A DNA stretch of 64,000 bases from Neobacillus mesonae (GTDB lineage: Bacteria; Bacillota; Bacilli; Bacillales; Cytobacillaceae). Shown piece by piece: positions 16,483 to 25,363 of the stretch. The stretch covers positions 3,900,973 to 3,964,972 of the forward strand of contig NZ_KV440949.1 in assembly GCF_001636315.1 (NCBI RefSeq), in the 5' to 3' direction. The notes below the pieces were generated by a model, which was not told where the DNA came from, searched no databases, and was given only the letters and a program-made list of their open reading frames with translations. Both the position numbers and the translations under genes were made by a program. Numbering within the stretch: the stretch's first letter is position 1; every line of letters begins with the position of its first letter.

Positions 16483-17622
16483 ATGTTAAACAATTTAAAA
16501 CCCTTTATACAGGAAGTATGGGAAAAGTCAGGCTTTCAATCACCGACAGCAATTCAAGAAACAGCCATTCCGGTCATTATTGAAGGAAAGGATGTTATTG
16601 CCGAGTCACCTACAGGGACGGGAAAAACCCTGGCTTATCTGCTGCCATTATTACATAAAATGGACCCAAGTAAGCCTGGATTGCAGGCTGTCGTTTTAGC
16701 CTCATCCCAAGAGCTTGTAATGCAGATATATCAAGAATTTCAAAAATGGTCTGAAGGCAGCGGGATTAAAGGAACTTCTATCATTGGCGGCGCTAATCCG
16801 AAACGGCAGCTGGAAAAATTAAAAAAACGCCCGCAGGTTATTTTTGCTACGCCAGGACGGCTGTTAGAGCTGATTAAACAGAAAAAAGTGAAAATGCATG
16901 AAGTTAAACTGCTTGTATTGGACGAAGGCGATCAGCTGTTAATCCCAGAACATTTTGGCTATGTCCAAAACATTGTCAAATCGACCATGGGTGACCGGCA
17001 AGTCGTGCTATTCTCAGCCACGTTGAAGCCGGAAACGGAAAAGCTGGCGAAGGAACTGACGAAGGAAGCTGAAATAATTAAAATCTCCAAAACTGAAGCG
17101 GCAGCCGAATCGGGGAAAGTAGAGCATATTTATTTTCTTAGTGAGCGCAGGGAGAAGATTAAGCTGCTTGAAAAAATTGCCCGGCTGGATGGTACAAAGT
17201 CGCTGGCGTTTATCAACGATATTGGCGAATTGGAAGTTTTTAAGGAAAAATTGCATTTTAAAGAGCTGTCCGTCGGGATCCTCCACAGTGATATGAAAAA
17301 GCTGGAACGGCAGGCGGCATTAAAAGATTTCCGCGATGGTAAAATGACGATGCTAGTGGCGACGGATGTAGCTGCCCGCGGGCTTGATATTCAAGGTGTG
17401 ACCCATGTGGTACAGATTGATTTGCCAAGGGACCTCTCCCAATATGTACATCGTGCTGGAAGAACTGGCAGGATGGGAGCAGACGGGACGGTTATTTCGC
17501 TTGTAACTGAGCGAGAAGAACGCGAATTAAAACGTTTCTGCCGGGAATTAAACGTCCCGCTTCATAAAAGGGTTTTCTATAAAGGACAAATTGCAGCGGA
17601 AGAACAAAAAGTCCAACGCTAA
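16483..17622 (+). CDS. yfmL: DEAD-box-type RNA helicase YfmL
   Basis: A 379-residue helicase of nearly the same length as B. subtilis YfmL. It has the Q-motif (SPTAIQETAIP), motif I (SPTGTGKT), Ia, motif II as DEGD rather than DEAD, motif III SAT, and domain 2 motifs ARGLDIQG and HRAGRTGR. There is almost no C-terminal extension. YfmL is involved in ribosome biogenesis and cold adaptation in B. subtilis. The DEGD variant keeps the catalytic Asp-Glu pair. RBS AAAAGGAG. A terminator follows. Confidence 0.9.
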   Translation: MLNNLKPFIQEVWEKSGFQSPTAIQETAIPVIIEGKDVIAESPTGTGKTLAYLLPLLHKMDPSKPGLQAVVLASSQELVMQIYQEFQKWSEGSGIKGTSIIGGANPKRQLEKLKKRPQVIFATPGRLLELIKQKKVKMHEVKLLVLDEGDQLLIPEHFGYVQNIVKSTMGDRQVVLFSATLKPETEKLAKELTKEAEIIKISKTEAAAESGKVEHIYFLSERREKIKLLEKIARLDGTKSLAFINDIGELEVFKEKLHFKELSVGILHSDMKKLERQAALKDFRDGKMTMLVATDVAARGLDIQGVTHVVQIDLPRDLSQYVHRAGRTGRMGADGTVISLVTEREERELKRFCRELNVPLHKRVFYKGQIAAEEQKVQR

Positions 17623-17641
17623 ATAGAGTGTGCATAATCAT

Positions 17642-17677
17642 AAAAAACAACTCCAAAAGTATTGGGGTTGTTTTTTT
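17642..17677 (+). terminator. Terminator after yfmL
   Basis: AAAAACAACTCC pairs with GGGGTTGTTTTT around a short loop, followed by T. Confidence 0.85.
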
Positions 17678-17834
17678 ATATAGAAGAGTAGTTTTCTCAA
17701 AATAATAAAAATTTCCAATTGATTTAAAATGGACGAGAAAGTTTTGCCCTTGTATAAAGGTGGTACATCATGACCAAGGTTGCAGCAAATCAACCTAATA
17801 AGGTTAATTAAAAAATTTAAAGGAGGAAAATCAA

Positions 17835-18284
17835 ATGGCTAACAATAACAATGACAACAAAACGATGGAAGAAATCGGACGCAAAGGCGGAGAAGCGATA
17901 GCCGAGAATCATGATAAAGAATTTTATCAAGAGATTGGGCGAAAAGGCGGAGAAGCAACAGCCGAGAATCATGATAAAGATTTTTATCAAGAGATTGGGC
18001 GAAAAGGCGGAGAAGCAACAGCCGAGAATCATGATAAAGATTTTTATCAAGAAATCGGACGCAAAGGCGGAGAAGCAACAGCCGAGAATCATGATAAAGA
18101 TTTTTATCAAGAGATTGGACGAAAAGGCGGAGAAGCAACAGCCGAGAATCATGATAAAGATTTTTATCAAGAGATTGGACGAAAAGGTGGAGAAGCAACA
18201 TCAGAGAACCATGATAAAGAGTTTTATCAGGAGATTGGAGAAAAAGGTGGAAACTCACGCAGTAACCAACGGGATATTGATTAA
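17835..18284 (+). CDS. KGG-repeat general stress protein (GsiB-like hydrophilin)
   Basis: A 149-residue, very hydrophilic protein built of a 20-residue unit (IGRKGGEATAENHDKDFYQE) repeated six times, plus a truncated seventh (IGEKGGNS). The 60-bp DNA units are almost identical, so the array expanded recently or is kept uniform by recombination. This is the architecture of B. subtilis GsiB, a SigB-controlled stress protein resembling plant LEA proteins. RBS AAAGGAGG. No clear SigB promoter was found upstream. Open frames on other frames and the antisense strand here are by-products of the 60-bp periodicity. Confidence 0.88.
   Translation: MANNNNDNKTMEEIGRKGGEAIAENHDKEFYQEIGRKGGEATAENHDKDFYQEIGRKGGEATAENHDKDFYQEIGRKGGEATAENHDKDFYQEIGRKGGEATAENHDKDFYQEIGRKGGEATSENHDKEFYQEIGEKGGNSRSNQRDID
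17874..18240 (+). repeat. 60-bp tandem repeats inside the GsiB-like gene
   Basis: Six 60-bp units in frame. The middle four encode identical peptides and differ at only a few synonymous sites (for example GAGATTGGGCGA versus GAAATCGGACGC). Confidence 0.92.
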
Positions 18285-18300
18285 ATCTTATACAATGCCA

Positions 18301-18335
18301 AAAAAGAGCTTGCACCAAGTGCAAGCTCTTTTTTG
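18301..18335 (+). terminator. Terminator after the GsiB-like gene
   Basis: A perfect stem AGAGCTTGCAC/GTGCAAGCTCT with a 3-base loop, flanked by A and T runs, so it can work in both directions. Confidence 0.9.
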
Positions 18336-18364
18336 TGGAATATATATGCGATAACCTGACTTTT

Positions 18365-18466
18365 TCACGAACTATATTTTTGTTCATTTTCCAAAATGGC
18401 CAAACGAATCAGTTTTAATTTTATTTCCTTACTAAGCAAAAGCCATTCACATGTATTGATATTCAT
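18365..18466 (-). CDS. Small hypothetical protein (33 aa)
   Basis: On the minus strand an ATG at 18466 is preceded by GCGGAGGTAAAG, a strong site at good distance. The product is MNINTCEWLLLSKEIKLKLI-type, helical and basic, and ends before the GsiB terminator. No family is recognised. Support is the RBS and the lack of any other content in this 340-base gap. Confidence 0.45.
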   Translation of the reverse strand: MNINTCEWLLLSKEIKLKLIRLAILENEQKYSS

Positions 18467-18628
18467 GATCTTTACCTCCGCTCTTTATTTACTTATTCTA
18501 TTTCCTTATTTTGAAGTGATATAACCTAGTTTTACTCGACATATTCATTGAATTATTTACATTTTTTCGTACGTATAGAGGATTTCTGCTCCTTTTCTTG
18601 AATTATTAAGGAGAATGGAGGGAATATC

Positions 18629-20077
18629 ATGCAAAATTACGAATGGCTAGAAGAAGTAACAATCAATCAGCTTCAGGAAAAATTAGAAAGCGGCGAGCTG
18701 ACCTCCAAAGAACTGACCTTACTATATTTACGGAGAATTGCCGCCTATGATAAGAAAATAAATGCTGTACTTGAAGTGAATCCGGATGCTTTACAGATTG
18801 CGGAAGCGCTCGATGCCAAACGACAGGAAAAGGGACCTCGCAGCCGCCTCCATGGGATTCCGATTTTAATCAAAGATAACATTGATACTCAAGATAAAAT
18901 GCACACAAGTGCTGGATCGCTGGCGCTAAAAGATTCGTTTGCCCTGAAGGATTCCTTTGTTGCTGCACAATTACGCAAAGCCGGGGCAGTGATTATCGGA
19001 AAAACAAATATGACCGAGTGGGCGAATTTTATGGCCATCGGAATGAAAAACGGCTACAGCTCCCGCGGCGGCCAGGTGCTAAATCCATATGGTCCTGGCA
19101 AATTTGATGTCGGGGGTTCAAGCTCCGGCTCCGGGGCTGCTATTGCAGCAAGCTTAGCTGCCGCCGCAGTTGGTACGGAAACGTCCGGTTCCATTTTAAA
19201 TCCATCCTGCAAAAATTCCCTCGTTGGTATCAAGCCTACAGTGGGCCTTATTAGCCGGAGCGGGATTATCCCAATTGCTCATTCCCAGGATACAGCAGGA
19301 CCAATGGCACGAACGGTCGAAGATGCGGCTATATTGTTGACGGCCCTGACCGGCGTTGACGAACAGGACTCGATTACTAAAACTAACCCGTTTAGCGAGC
19401 TTGATTTTACCAAGCATTTGAAAAAGGATGGTTTAAAGGGAAAACGAATTGGAATTGCGATTGACGGATTTATCGAATTCTTAACAAAAGAAAAGCGAAT
19501 AGCTGTAGAAGCTGCAATCGAGGTATTAAAGACAACTGGAGCAGAGGTAATCGAAAATATTGAGATTCCCAGTGCCAAACTTCAGTGGTCATATGATGTG
19601 CTGACATATGAGTTTAAGCCTGCTCTTAATGCCTATTTAGGCGGGCTGCACCCATCTGTTCCGGTGAGAACGCTTGCAGATGTGATTGAATTTAACAATC
19701 AGGATGAAGAAAAAATGCTGAAGTACGGCCAAGCGGTATTGCTGGAATCGGAGAAAACGAGCGGTACGCTCAAAGAGACGGAATATATCGAAACGCTTGT
19801 CTTTGATCAGTATCATGCGAAAGAGCAGGGAATCGATAACGCGTTGAAAAAATATAACCTTGATGCCATTGTCTTTCCGGCCGATGAAGGGTCAATTATC
19901 AGTGCCAAGGCAGGCTATCCTTCCATAGCAGTCCCGGCGGGTTATACGGCTGACGGCGAGCCGGTTGGGATAACGATTACAGGAACGTCCTATAGTGAAC
20001 CGGTGCTAATTGAAGCGGCATATGCCTATGAGCAAGTGACGAAATTCCGCAAGCCGCCGCATCTAGAGAAAGAATAA
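18629..20077 (+). CDS. Amidase signature-family hydrolase
   Basis: A 482-residue amidase. The Ser-cisSer-Lys triad is visible: Lys in ILIKDN (about 88), cis-Ser in GGSSSGSG (about 171), and nucleophile Ser in GTETSGSI (about 194). A short internal duplication (LALKDSFALKDSF) occurs after the Lys. It is not GatA of GatCAB: no gatC or gatB is adjacent and it is a lone gene. The substrate is unknown. RBS GGAGGG. Confidence 0.88.
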   Translation: MQNYEWLEEVTINQLQEKLESGELTSKELTLLYLRRIAAYDKKINAVLEVNPDALQIAEALDAKRQEKGPRSRLHGIPILIKDNIDTQDKMHTSAGSLALKDSFALKDSFVAAQLRKAGAVIIGKTNMTEWANFMAIGMKNGYSSRGGQVLNPYGPGKFDVGGSSSGSGAAIAASLAAAAVGTETSGSILNPSCKNSLVGIKPTVGLISRSGIIPIAHSQDTAGPMARTVEDAAILLTALTGVDEQDSITKTNPFSELDFTKHLKKDGLKGKRIGIAIDGFIEFLTKEKRIAVEAAIEVLKTTGAEVIENIEIPSAKLQWSYDVLTYEFKPALNAYLGGLHPSVPVRTLADVIEFNNQDEEKMLKYGQAVLLESEKTSGTLKETEYIETLVFDQYHAKEQGIDNALKKYNLDAIVFPADEGSIISAKAGYPSIAVPAGYTADGEPVGITITGTSYSEPVLIEAAYAYEQVTKFRKPPHLEKE

Positions 20078-20131
20078 GTCCGTCTGTTTTCACTCATACT
20101 ATCAATGAATTCTTAAAAAGGAGTTGATTGT

Positions 20132-20266
20132 GTGGGTAAAACAAAATTAGGCAATGCTAATGCGCAGCGCAATAATAATCGTAAAAAAGCGATGAAAACA
20201 AGCTCCGAACTTGTGGAATTTGAAACCGGCGAAGATATGAAACGAAATCGCCCTCGTGATAAATAG
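20132..20266 (+). CDS. Small basic hydrophilic protein (44 aa)
   Basis: It starts with GTG at 20132, after AAAAAGGAG. The product (MGKTKLGNANAQRNNNRKKA...) is rich in Asn, Lys and Arg, without hydrophobic segments, and is followed by a clear terminator. It resembles small spore-associated proteins in composition only. No family is recognised. Confidence 0.6.
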   Translation: MGKTKLGNANAQRNNNRKKAMKTSSELVEFETGEDMKRNRPRDK

Positions 20267-20273
20267 ATGAAAA

Positions 20274-20310
20274 ACGCCTCCTATGCAAATGCTCGGAGGC
20301 GTAACTTTTT
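20274..20310 (+). terminator. Terminator between convergent genes
   Basis: ACGCCTCC pairs with GGAGGCGT around a 13-base loop, followed by AACTTTTTT. Confidence 0.8.
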
Positions 20311-20321
20311 TAAAGCAGTTC

Positions 20322-21851
20322 TTATTCTTCTGCCAGCAAATCAAGACCGCTTAATGCCGGGCCTTCAATGACCTCACCGTTGATGGCATAACGTGATCCG
20401 TGGCATGGGCAGTCCCATGTTTTTTCGCCGGCATTCCACTCACATTCACAGCCCATATGCTTACAGGTTGTGTCGACAATATATACTTTCCCACTTTCAT
20501 CCTTATATGCACCGGCTCTTTGCCCGTTGTACATCACAACAGAGCCTTGACCAGTCTGTAAGTCATCGGCATCCTTATCGGTGTATTCCAATTTCCCTTT
20601 AATAAAGTGCTTGGCTATATCACCGACCGTTGTAAGGGTGCTTTTTAAATCAGGGTCAGCATGAAATCTTGTCGGCCCGTATAGCCCCTTATAAGGATTA
20701 TCCCGATTTAATACATAATCCCTTAAAATATGACCAGCAAGGATTCCTGTTGTCATGCCCCACTTTTTATAACCGGTTGCGACTAACACCTTTTCACGAT
20801 CCTCGGTAATTGGACCGATATACGGGAGTTTATCAAGGGTAACTAAATCCTGTGCAGACCAGCGGTAGACAATTTCTTTTGCTCCAAAAGTTTTTTCCGC
20901 AAATTCTGCTACCGCTTCGTAATGCTTCATGGTATTAATCCCCTGGCCGGTTTTGTGACTCTCGCCGCCAATAATCCAAAGGTTTTCTCCGTTTATTGGT
21001 GTTGAACGAATGGATCGAGACGGATTGTCGGCGCTGATATACATGCCTCCTGGGTACTCCTGGTCTGTTTTAATCGCAATGGCATATGACCGATCCGCGT
21101 ACATTCTGGCAAAAAAGAGCCCAATCTTATCATAAAAAGGGAAATGAGAGGCCATAATGAGGTGTTTGCACATTACTTTATGGCCGCCTTTGACATACAC
21201 CTTTGGCTCTGTTTTATCATCCGCAATATCTGTGGCGGTTGTTTTTTCAAATACTTTACAGCCAGAGTTTACTGCTTCATTTAATAATGATTTTAAAAAT
21301 TTCAGCGGATGATACTGGGCCTGATTCCGCATCATTAAGGCGCCTTTGACAGGAATATTAAAGGGAATGGTATCCTTTAGGGCACCATCAATTCCAAGTC
21401 TTTGATAGGCCTCCCATTCTGTCCGCAGCTTCTCTCGATATTCTTCAGTCGTCGCATACACAAAGGCATCCTGCTTGCTGAAATCACAATCAATTCCCTT
21501 GTTGTTTACTTTATTTTCGACAAATTGAATCGCATTCATATGTGATTCGTAATAAAGCTTTGCTTTTTCCTCGCCGAAATGATTGATGAATTCGTCATAA
21601 ATAATGTTGTGCTGCGCCGTTAGTTTGGCAGTGGTATGGCCCGTGGTTCCGTTTAATACTTGGTCCGCTTCAAGAACGGCAACCTTTAACCCTTCTTTTG
21701 TAAGTAGATAGGCAGCCGTAATCCCGGTGATACCGGCGCCGACAATCGCTACATCAACAGATAAATCTTCGTTCAGCGATTCAAATTCAGGGAGTTCTAA
21801 CTCGCGCCAATATGGTTTAGGAAATTGGGGAAGTTTTTCAGATGCACTCAT
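20322..21851 (-). CDS. yhfW: FAD-dependent oxidoreductase with C-terminal Rieske domain (YhfW)
   Basis: A 509-residue fusion, the same length as B. subtilis YhfW. The N-terminal DAO-type FAD domain starts with VAIVGAGITGITAAYLL (about 33-50). The C-terminal Rieske domain (about 430-505) has CKHMGC and CPCHGS ligands. It is cytoplasmic, as there is no signal. It probably oxidises an amine or amino acid and passes electrons to the Rieske centre; the substrate is unknown. RBS GGAGGG on the minus strand. No operon partner. Confidence 0.9.
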   Translation of the reverse strand: MSASEKLPQFPKPYWRELELPEFESLNEDLSVDVAIVGAGITGITAAYLLTKEGLKVAVLEADQVLNGTTGHTTAKLTAQHNIIYDEFINHFGEEKAKLYYESHMNAIQFVENKVNNKGIDCDFSKQDAFVYATTEEYREKLRTEWEAYQRLGIDGALKDTIPFNIPVKGALMMRNQAQYHPLKFLKSLLNEAVNSGCKVFEKTTATDIADDKTEPKVYVKGGHKVMCKHLIMASHFPFYDKIGLFFARMYADRSYAIAIKTDQEYPGGMYISADNPSRSIRSTPINGENLWIIGGESHKTGQGINTMKHYEAVAEFAEKTFGAKEIVYRWSAQDLVTLDKLPYIGPITEDREKVLVATGYKKWGMTTGILAGHILRDYVLNRDNPYKGLYGPTRFHADPDLKSTLTTVGDIAKHFIKGKLEYTDKDADDLQTGQGSVVMYNGQRAGAYKDESGKVYIVDTTCKHMGCECEWNAGEKTWDCPCHGSRYAINGEVIEGPALSGLDLLAEE

Positions 21852-21976
21852 AATGACCCTCCAGTTTCATGTTTAACTCATGCTTAATTTTTCCTAATGT
21901 GCAAAAAACATGTAATGGCGGAACATTATTTTGAGAATAAAAAAGAACCTTGATCTGTCAAGGTTCTTGGATAGAC

Positions 21977-22126
21977 TTACGATTTTTCGGAGTCGTTCGT
22001 GCTAATTTTATCAACGCGGGAGGAATCTTCAGAATTAAAAGCCTGACGTAAGAAATATACGATTGTTCCCCCAGCAACCAAAAGGATGACAATTAAACCA
22101 ATCAACGTGATCCACCATAAACCCAT
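21977..22126 (-). CDS. Small single-helix membrane protein (49 aa)
   Basis: On the minus strand, ATG at 22126 follows AAAGGAGG. One membrane helix (residues about 3-26) is followed by a charged tail ending in NDSEKS. Unrecognised; likely a real small membrane protein given the strong RBS. Confidence 0.62.
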   Translation of the reverse strand: MGLWWITLIGLIVILLVAGGTIVYFLRQAFNSEDSSRVDKISTNDSEKS

Positions 22127-22226
22127 CGCTATCTATCCTCCTTTTTTTAACAATTCTACCATGGAAATATTGCTATCTAAAGATATATGCCTAAACAGAG
22201 CCAATCTTGCAAGCAAGATTGACCCG

Positions 22227-22604
22227 TTATTCCCTTTTCTTAAGTTCTGAGTAGTAATCGACCTTCTTAATATTGACACCAACAAAGGTTTCGATAATCG
22301 ATTGGCCGCCGGCAATGGAAAAAATCAAGATAAACACAAAGGCGGCCTTCGGAAAAAGCAAATATCCAGTACCAATAAAAATAGCGCTCCAAACACCGGC
22401 ACACCAATAACATTTCAAAAGATAACCAAACATCGATTTTGGGACTTCCTTCGTTTCGAATGTCCCGTTTTCCTTTTCCACCCGGACCTGTTTCATGAAT
22501 GGCCGGCGGATAAATTCTGTGATTTTATCGAAAACGATTAAATGAGTTAAACGATAGCTTGCTAATATTAGCATAACATAGGTTATCCAAGAAATGTCTT
22601 TCAT
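22227..22604 (-). CDS. DUF1360 membrane protein (YngL-like)
   Basis: ATG at 22604 is chosen because GGGAGGA lies just before it. The product has 125 residues and about three helices, with a conserved CYWCAGVW motif and a loop rich in charged residues, as in the DUF1360 family (B. subtilis YngL). The function is not established. It is divergent from the LysM-CAP gene. Confidence 0.78.
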   Translation of the reverse strand: MKDISWITYVMLILASYRLTHLIVFDKITEFIRRPFMKQVRVEKENGTFETKEVPKSMFGYLLKCYWCAGVWSAIFIGTGYLLFPKAAFVFILIFSIAGGQSIIETFVGVNIKKVDYYSELKKRE

Positions 22605-22712
22605 TTGCGTCCTCCCAAAAACACTCAGGCTAATCATTCCAAAAAATATGTTACTGCTCTCTGTATATTTTGAGCCTGAAATCAAAAATATATATTCGGA
22701 GGAGGCGAAAAG

Positions 22713-23327
22713 ATGAAAAAAACTTTTTGGTTAAGTTTATTGTTTGTGCTCTCACTTTTCTGTATTCCAAGTGTTTCATTTGCCCAGCAAGTTTATACGG
22801 TCCAGCCGGGCGACTCACTTTGGAAAATTGCCGTAAAATATCAGGTGGGACTATCAGAATTGATTAGTGCAAACCCGCAATTTAAAAATCCGAGCCTGAT
22901 CTATCCGGGACAAAAGGTAAACATTCCTAATTTAAGCGGCACAAAATCAATTGAAAATCAAGTGATTCAATTGACCAACCAAGAGCGGGCAAAAAATGGG
23001 CTGAAACCTTTAACGGCCAATTGGGAGTTATCACGTGTAGCACGTTATAAAGCGATGGATATGCGTGATAAAAATTATTTCAGCCATACGAGCCCCACCT
23101 ATGGCAGCCCATTTGACATGATTAAGAATTTCGGTATTGCCTATCGCTCGGCAGCTGAAAATATAGCGGCAGGCCAGACCACTCCGGCGGCAGTTGTAAA
23201 GGCCTGGATGAACAGTCCGGGACACCGCGCCAATATTTTGAGCACATCTACCAATCAAATTGGAGTCGGCTATGCCAAAGGCGGTTCATACGGACATTAC
23301 TGGGTGCAAATGTTTATTGCTAAATAA
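22713..23327 (+). CDS. Secreted LysM plus CAP-domain protein (YkwD-like)
   Basis: A 204-residue secreted protein. The signal peptide (1-24) ends at SFAQQ. One LysM domain (about 27-70: YTVQPGDSLWKIAVKY ... IYPGQKVNIP) binds peptidoglycan or chitin-like glycans. The CAP/SCP domain (about 82-204) includes HTSP, AENIAAG and SPGHRANIL. Similar proteins are envelope or spore-associated in Bacillus. RBS GGAGGAGG. It lies upstream of the lia operon but is separated by a hairpin. Confidence 0.88.
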   Translation: MKKTFWLSLLFVLSLFCIPSVSFAQQVYTVQPGDSLWKIAVKYQVGLSELISANPQFKNPSLIYPGQKVNIPNLSGTKSIENQVIQLTNQERAKNGLKPLTANWELSRVARYKAMDMRDKNYFSHTSPTYGSPFDMIKNFGIAYRSAAENIAAGQTTPAAVVKAWMNSPGHRANILSTSTNQIGVGYAKGGSYGHYWVQMFIAK

Positions 23328-23333
23328 ATGATG

Positions 23334-23367
23334 AAGGGTCAGTTTCATAAGGAGACTGACCCTTTCT
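23334..23367 (+). terminator. Hairpin after the LysM-CAP gene
   Basis: AAGGGTCAGT/ACTGACCCTT stem with an 11-base loop. The T-run is short (TTTCT), so it is a moderate terminator. Confidence 0.65.
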
Positions 23368-23469
23368 ACGTCTTAGGACCGAGATGAAAATCAAGCTCTG
23401 GCGCAATTATGGAAATCCGGTAAACGCGGTAAGATGATATCAAGAAAGCGAAAGGAAGTGGAAGATAAA

Positions 23470-23817
23470 ATGAAAAAGTTTGGTTTACTGTTAGCTGGCG
23501 GGATTGCAGCAGTTGTATTACTTTCAACAATCGGCCCGATGGTGGGGTTAGCCGTAAGTTTGGTGCTTCTTTACTTCATCGTGAAACAGTTTTTAAAAAC
23601 TGAATCAACCGGTGCCAAAATTGGCTTGGCGATTGTTGGGGTAATTGTCCTTGCAGCATCGATCCATAATGTGCCTGCCGTCATTGGTGTAGCCGCAGCT
23701 TATGTTCTATACCTCGTATATAAAAAATGGAACGGGCAGAAACACACCAAGATCAAAGAAGAATCGGACCCATTTACTAATTTTGAAAAACAATGGAATG
23801 AAATGAAAAATTATTAA
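23470..23817 (+). CDS. liaI: LiaI-like membrane anchor
   Basis: The start at 23470 follows AAAGGAAGTGG; an in-frame ATG at 23434 has no RBS. The product has 115 residues, with two or three hydrophobic segments and a soluble C-terminal tail ending FEKQWNEMKNY, like LiaI, which anchors LiaH at the membrane. It is the first gene of the set LiaI-LiaH-LiaF-LiaS-LiaR. Identification rests mainly on operon position. Confidence 0.75.
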   Translation: MKKFGLLLAGGIAAVVLLSTIGPMVGLAVSLVLLYFIVKQFLKTESTGAKIGLAIVGVIVLAASIHNVPAVIGVAAAYVLYLVYKKWNGQKHTKIKEESDPFTNFEKQWNEMKNY

Positions 23818-23839
23818 AAATCAAAGGAGCGAACTAAAA

Positions 23840-24484
23840 ATGACAAACTTATTTACAAGAATTAAAAACGTTGTGATGGCTGATTTACACGAGACTTTGG
23901 ACCATAAAGAAAACAAAAATCCAATTGCTTTATTGAACCAGTACCTGCGCCAGTCTGAGCAGGAAACTGAAAAGGTGAGAAAATTAGTAGAGCGTCAGTA
24001 TAAATTAAAAGAGGAGTTCACAAAAGAATATCATCACGCACTGGAACTGGCAGAAAAAAGAAAGTATCAAGCGGAAATTGCTTCGAAAGCAGGGGAAACA
24101 GAGCTGTATCAATTTACTGCAAGTGAGCATCAGCAATATGCGGAACGTGCTGAGCGCCTAAAGGCTTCACTCGAACAGGTGAACGGACAGCTTGCGGAAT
24201 TAGAGAGTAAATACGAAGAAATGAAGCATAAATTAAAGGATATGCAGCTACGCCGGATGGAGCTTATGGGCCGTGAGAATGTCACTCGTGCCAATCAGCG
24301 GATCAATCAAGTATTAGAGTCTGATAACTGTTCAAACAAATCTTATTCAAGATTTAAGGAGATCGAAAACTATTTGGACCGCTTAGAACATCAAGTGAAT
24401 AGCTCATATTACCGGAGCACGATTGATGCCAGGATTGCGGAGCTTGAAAAAAATACAAAAGTAGAAGAAAGCAAGTCCATTTAA
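23840..24484 (+). CDS. liaH: Phage-shock protein A homologue LiaH
   Basis: A 214-residue, almost entirely coiled-coil PspA/IM30 protein. The N-terminal amphipathic helix MTNLFTRIKNVVMADL is of the type that binds membranes. LiaH oligomers protect the envelope under cell-wall antibiotic stress. A hairpin terminator lies 64 bases downstream, so liaIH can be transcribed as a strong short unit with read-through into liaFSR, as known in B. subtilis. Confidence 0.92.
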   Translation: MTNLFTRIKNVVMADLHETLDHKENKNPIALLNQYLRQSEQETEKVRKLVERQYKLKEEFTKEYHHALELAEKRKYQAEIASKAGETELYQFTASEHQQYAERAERLKASLEQVNGQLAELESKYEEMKHKLKDMQLRRMELMGRENVTRANQRINQVLESDNCSNKSYSRFKEIENYLDRLEHQVNSSYYRSTIDARIAELEKNTKVEESKSI

Positions 24485-24547
24485 TGGGTAATCATGGTAT
24501 CCTATAGAAAAGCAGATTTGTTTTGAGGCGCAAGTGCTGGACAAAAG

Positions 24548-24574
24548 AAGGCGTAGAGTTTCTGCGCCTTTTGC
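24548..24574 (+). terminator. Hairpin between liaIH and liaFSR
   Basis: A 10-bp stem (AAGGCGTAGA/TCTGCGCCTT, one G-U pair), a 3-base loop and a short T-run. It probably attenuates rather than stops transcription into liaFSR. Confidence 0.75.
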
Positions 24575-24628
24575 CCATATCAACTTAACAAAAACAATTC
24601 ACATCGATATAAGGAGAGGGTAGGGCCG

Positions 24629-25363
24629 ATGTTCAAAAACTATAAAAATGACTATGCCGGATGGCTGGTTGTATTTGGTGTGGTCATCCTGCTATTAGAA
24701 ATATTATTTTTTAACCACGGGCTTATATTCTCTCTTTTTGTCGCAGGTGGAATGATTTATTTAGGCCGGAAAAGACGAGGCAGAACGTCTGGAAAATGGC
24801 TGTTTTATGGCGGGATTTTCTTTTTAGCCATCAGTGTTTTTAACATGATGACGTTTAAGTTTTTATTATTAGCAATCTTACTGCATTTTTTTATACAATT
24901 TTTAAATACGAAAAAGCAGCCAAATAAAATAAAGCTGGAGCTAACCGAACCGGAAAAGACTGAGACACCGGAAATGCTAATCAGAACTGATACGTTATTT
25001 GATAATATGTTTCTTGGCCAGCAGAAGACGCCGCAGGGGGTCTATGAATGGAATGATGTCAATATCCAGACCGGGATCGGCGATACGATTATTGATCTTA
25101 GCTACACAATGCTTCCAAAAGGGGAAAGCGTCATTTTAATTCGGAATTTAATTGGTAATATCCAAATCTTTATCCCGTATGACGTTGAAGTGACGGTAAA
25201 CCATTCTTCTGTAATTGGAAAGACTAAGGTTTTTGAAAACCAGAACAGCAAGATGTTCAATCAAGTATTTCAAGTAAAAACTCCTGGCTATGAGGGGGCC
25301 GAGCAAAAGGTCAAAATCATTACCTCGCTCATCGTCGGTAACATCGAGGTGAGCCGGATATGA
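24629..25363 (+). CDS. liaF: LiaF, inhibitor of the LiaSR two-component system
   Basis: A 244-residue protein: four N-terminal membrane helices (about 10-90), then a soluble beta-rich DUF2154 domain (about 125-244) with NIQTGIGDTIIDLS. LiaF keeps the LiaS kinase silent without envelope stress. Its 3' end overlaps liaS by 4 bases (ATGA). Confidence 0.92.
   Translation: MFKNYKNDYAGWLVVFGVVILLLEILFFNHGLIFSLFVAGGMIYLGRKRRGRTSGKWLFYGGIFFLAISVFNMMTFKFLLLAILLHFFIQFLNTKKQPNKIKLELTEPEKTETPEMLIRTDTLFDNMFLGQQKTPQGVYEWNDVNIQTGIGDTIIDLSYTMLPKGESVILIRNLIGNIQIFIPYDVEVTVNHSSVIGKTKVFENQNSKMFNQVFQVKTPGYEGAEQKVKIITSLIVGNIEVSRI

Noticed and set aside
17740-17790. SigB promoter for the GsiB-like gene
   Set aside because: GTTTTG and GGTGGTAC lie at about the right spacing, but the match to GTTTAA/GGGTAT is poor.
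17817-18387. Long open frames on other frames and the opposite strand in the GsiB-like gene
   Set aside because: They are caused by the 60-bp (multiple of three) repeat period. They have no RBS, and the plus-strand KGG frame matches a known family.
18629-20077. GatA subunit of Glu-tRNA(Gln) amidotransferase
   Set aside because: No gatC or gatB is adjacent, and neither the stand-alone context nor the sequence between triad motifs points to GatA. Kept as a general amidase.
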